Shown here piece after piece: positions 5,604 through 6,487 of a DNA stretch of 6,487 nt (position 1 is the stretch's first letter; every line of letters begins with the position of its first letter). The position numbers and the translations under genes are program-made. Below the pieces are notes generated by a model. The model ran no database searches. It saw only the letters and a list, made by a program, of their open reading frames with translations, and had not been told where the DNA came from. Origin of the DNA: Bacteroidales bacterium UBA1237 (GTDB taxonomy: Bacteria; Bacteroidota; Bacteroidia; Bacteroidales; UBA932); contig DBWN01000224.1 in assembly GCA_002308935.1 (NCBI GenBank), forward strand, positions 1 through 6,487, given 5' to 3'.

Positions 5604-6487
5604 TATTTGTGGACTACACGGTCCTTGAGCTCGGCGAGTTTACCACTGTTCCAACGGTTCGTGGTTCCGACGAGATATCCTGTAATCCTCTGAAGGGTAT
5701 CGATATTGTTGCCGTGGCAATGAGGGCAAACAGTGAGGTTCTCGGTAGCATCCTCGTATCCGCAGTCAAGACAACGGTTACGGTTATGGTTCACGGAACC
5801 GTATCCGATGTTGTACTTGTCCATCAGGTCGACGATCTTCATGATAGCCTCAGGATTGTGTGTGGCGTCACCGTCAATCTCGACATAGAAGATATGTCCG
5901 GCACCTTCAAGAGCATGATAAGGTCCCTCGATTTTAGCCTTGTGCTCAGGTGTACAGTGGTAGTATACCGGAACGTGGCTTGAGTTGGTGTAGTAATCCT
6001 TGTCCGTGATTCCGGGAAGTATGCCGAATTTCTTGCGGTCCCTCTTGGTGAACTTTCCGGAAAGTCCCTCTGCAGGTGTAGCCAGAAGTGAATAGTTGTG
6101 CTGATACTTCTCGCTGAAACCGTTGATCTTTTCCTTCATGAAAGTGATGATACGGAGACCGAGATCCTGGGCTTCCTGTGATTCTCCGTGGTGCTTGCCA
6201 ACGAGGGCGATCAGACACTCGGCGAGTCCGATGAAACCGATGGAAAGGGTTCCTTGGTTGATGACGCTTTCGATGGTGTCATCATCCTTGAGTTTGTCGG
6301 AACCAAGCCAGAGCCCGTTCATCAGAAGAGGGAATTGCTTCTTGGATGCGGTCTTCTGGAACTGGAACCTCTCGTCAAGCTGTTTGGCGGCAAGGTCAAG
6401 TGCCCACTCGAACTTGTTGAAGAACATGGATATTCTCTTTTCCTTGTCGGTTTCGTTCATACACTCGATGGCGAGCTTCACGATGTT
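5603..6487 (-). CDS. nrdD: Anaerobic (class III) ribonucleoside-triphosphate reductase, C-terminal part
   Basis: Only the last 294 residues are in the window; the frame is open to the right edge (N-I-V-K-L-A-I-E-C), so the true start lies outside. NrdD reduces ribonucleoside triphosphates to deoxyribonucleotides under anaerobic conditions using a glycyl radical. Seen here are the NGLWLGSD and NQGTLSIGFIGLAECL core segments, TNSSHVPV, and a zinc site of two CXXC pairs (RCLDC and VCPHC, codons within 5717-5773). The glycyl-radical motif RITGYL has its glycine codon at 5678-5680. The C-terminus GKLAELKDRVVHK is typical of the family. No frameshift or missing zinc or radical residue is visible. 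The upstream thiyl and substrate-binding regions cannot be checked. It is followed by nrdG with a one-base overlap. The promoter, and any NrdR boxes, would be to the right of the window. Confidence 0.97.
   Translation of the reverse strand, partial: NIVKLAIECMNETDKEKRISMFFNKFEWALDLAAKQLDERFQFQKTASKKQFPLLMNGLWLGSDKLKDDDTIESVINQGTLSIGFIGLAECLIALVGKHHGESQEAQDLGLRIITFMKEKINGFSEKYQHNYSLLATPAEGLSGKFTKRDRKKFGILPGITDKDYYTNSSHVPVYYHCTPEHKAKIEGPYHALEGAGHIFYVEIDGDATHNPEAIMKIVDLMDKYNIGYGSVNHNRNRCLDCGYEDATENLTVCPHCHGNNIDTLQRITGYLVGTTNRWNSGKLAELKDRVVHK

Noticed and set aside
6479..6481. GTG at 6481 as the start of nrdD
   Set aside because: The frame stays open to the window edge (AAC ATC before it) and the visible protein is only the C-terminal part of a reductase that is much longer, so this is an internal valine codon.

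Overview
The window looks like chromosomal DNA from a member of the Bacteroidota, probably order Bacteroidales. The supporting signs are TAnnTTTG-type -7 promoter elements, mostly A-rich starts without Shine-Dalgarno sequences, a PorT-like outer-membrane barrel fused to an anti-sigma head, a degenerate EnvC/LytM protein next to a secreted TPR protein, and a class III ribonucleotide reductase operon typical of an anaerobe. The species cannot be named from sequence alone.

Layout, left to right. (1) Positions 1-1914, minus strand: an ECF sigma factor (1336-1914), then after one base a 426-residue protein (54-1334). That protein has a cytoplasmic anti-sigma-like head, one inner-membrane helix, a long Pro/Glu-rich linker and an eight-stranded outer-membrane barrel. 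Twenty-eight bases further on there is a possible start of a third gene that leaves the window. (2) Positions 1915-2125: a divergent intergenic region with two back-to-back -7 boxes, an inverted repeat between them, and a hairpin and a palindrome in the leader of the rightward operon. (3) Positions 2126-5036, plus strand: a secreted TPR-repeat protein, then 7 bases later an EnvC-like coiled-coil protein with a LytM domain lacking its zinc ligands, closed by an intrinsic terminator. (4) Positions 5091-6487, minus strand: nrdG and the C-terminal part of nrdD, overlapping by one base and converging on the terminator.

The three units deal with different tasks: envelope sensing and transcription control, envelope or cell-division peptidoglycan remodelling, and anaerobic dNTP synthesis. 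The most interesting is the sigma/barrel pair. Its architecture matches the recently described dual membrane-spanning anti-sigma factors (Dma) of Bacteroides, in which one chain is thought to link the RNA polymerase sigma factor to the outer membrane. The divergently transcribed TPR-EnvC operon is a natural candidate target of this sigma factor, but that is inference from position only.

I saw no tRNA, rRNA, CRISPR array, insertion sequence or prophage signature. No gene-free stretch exceeds 300 bases.
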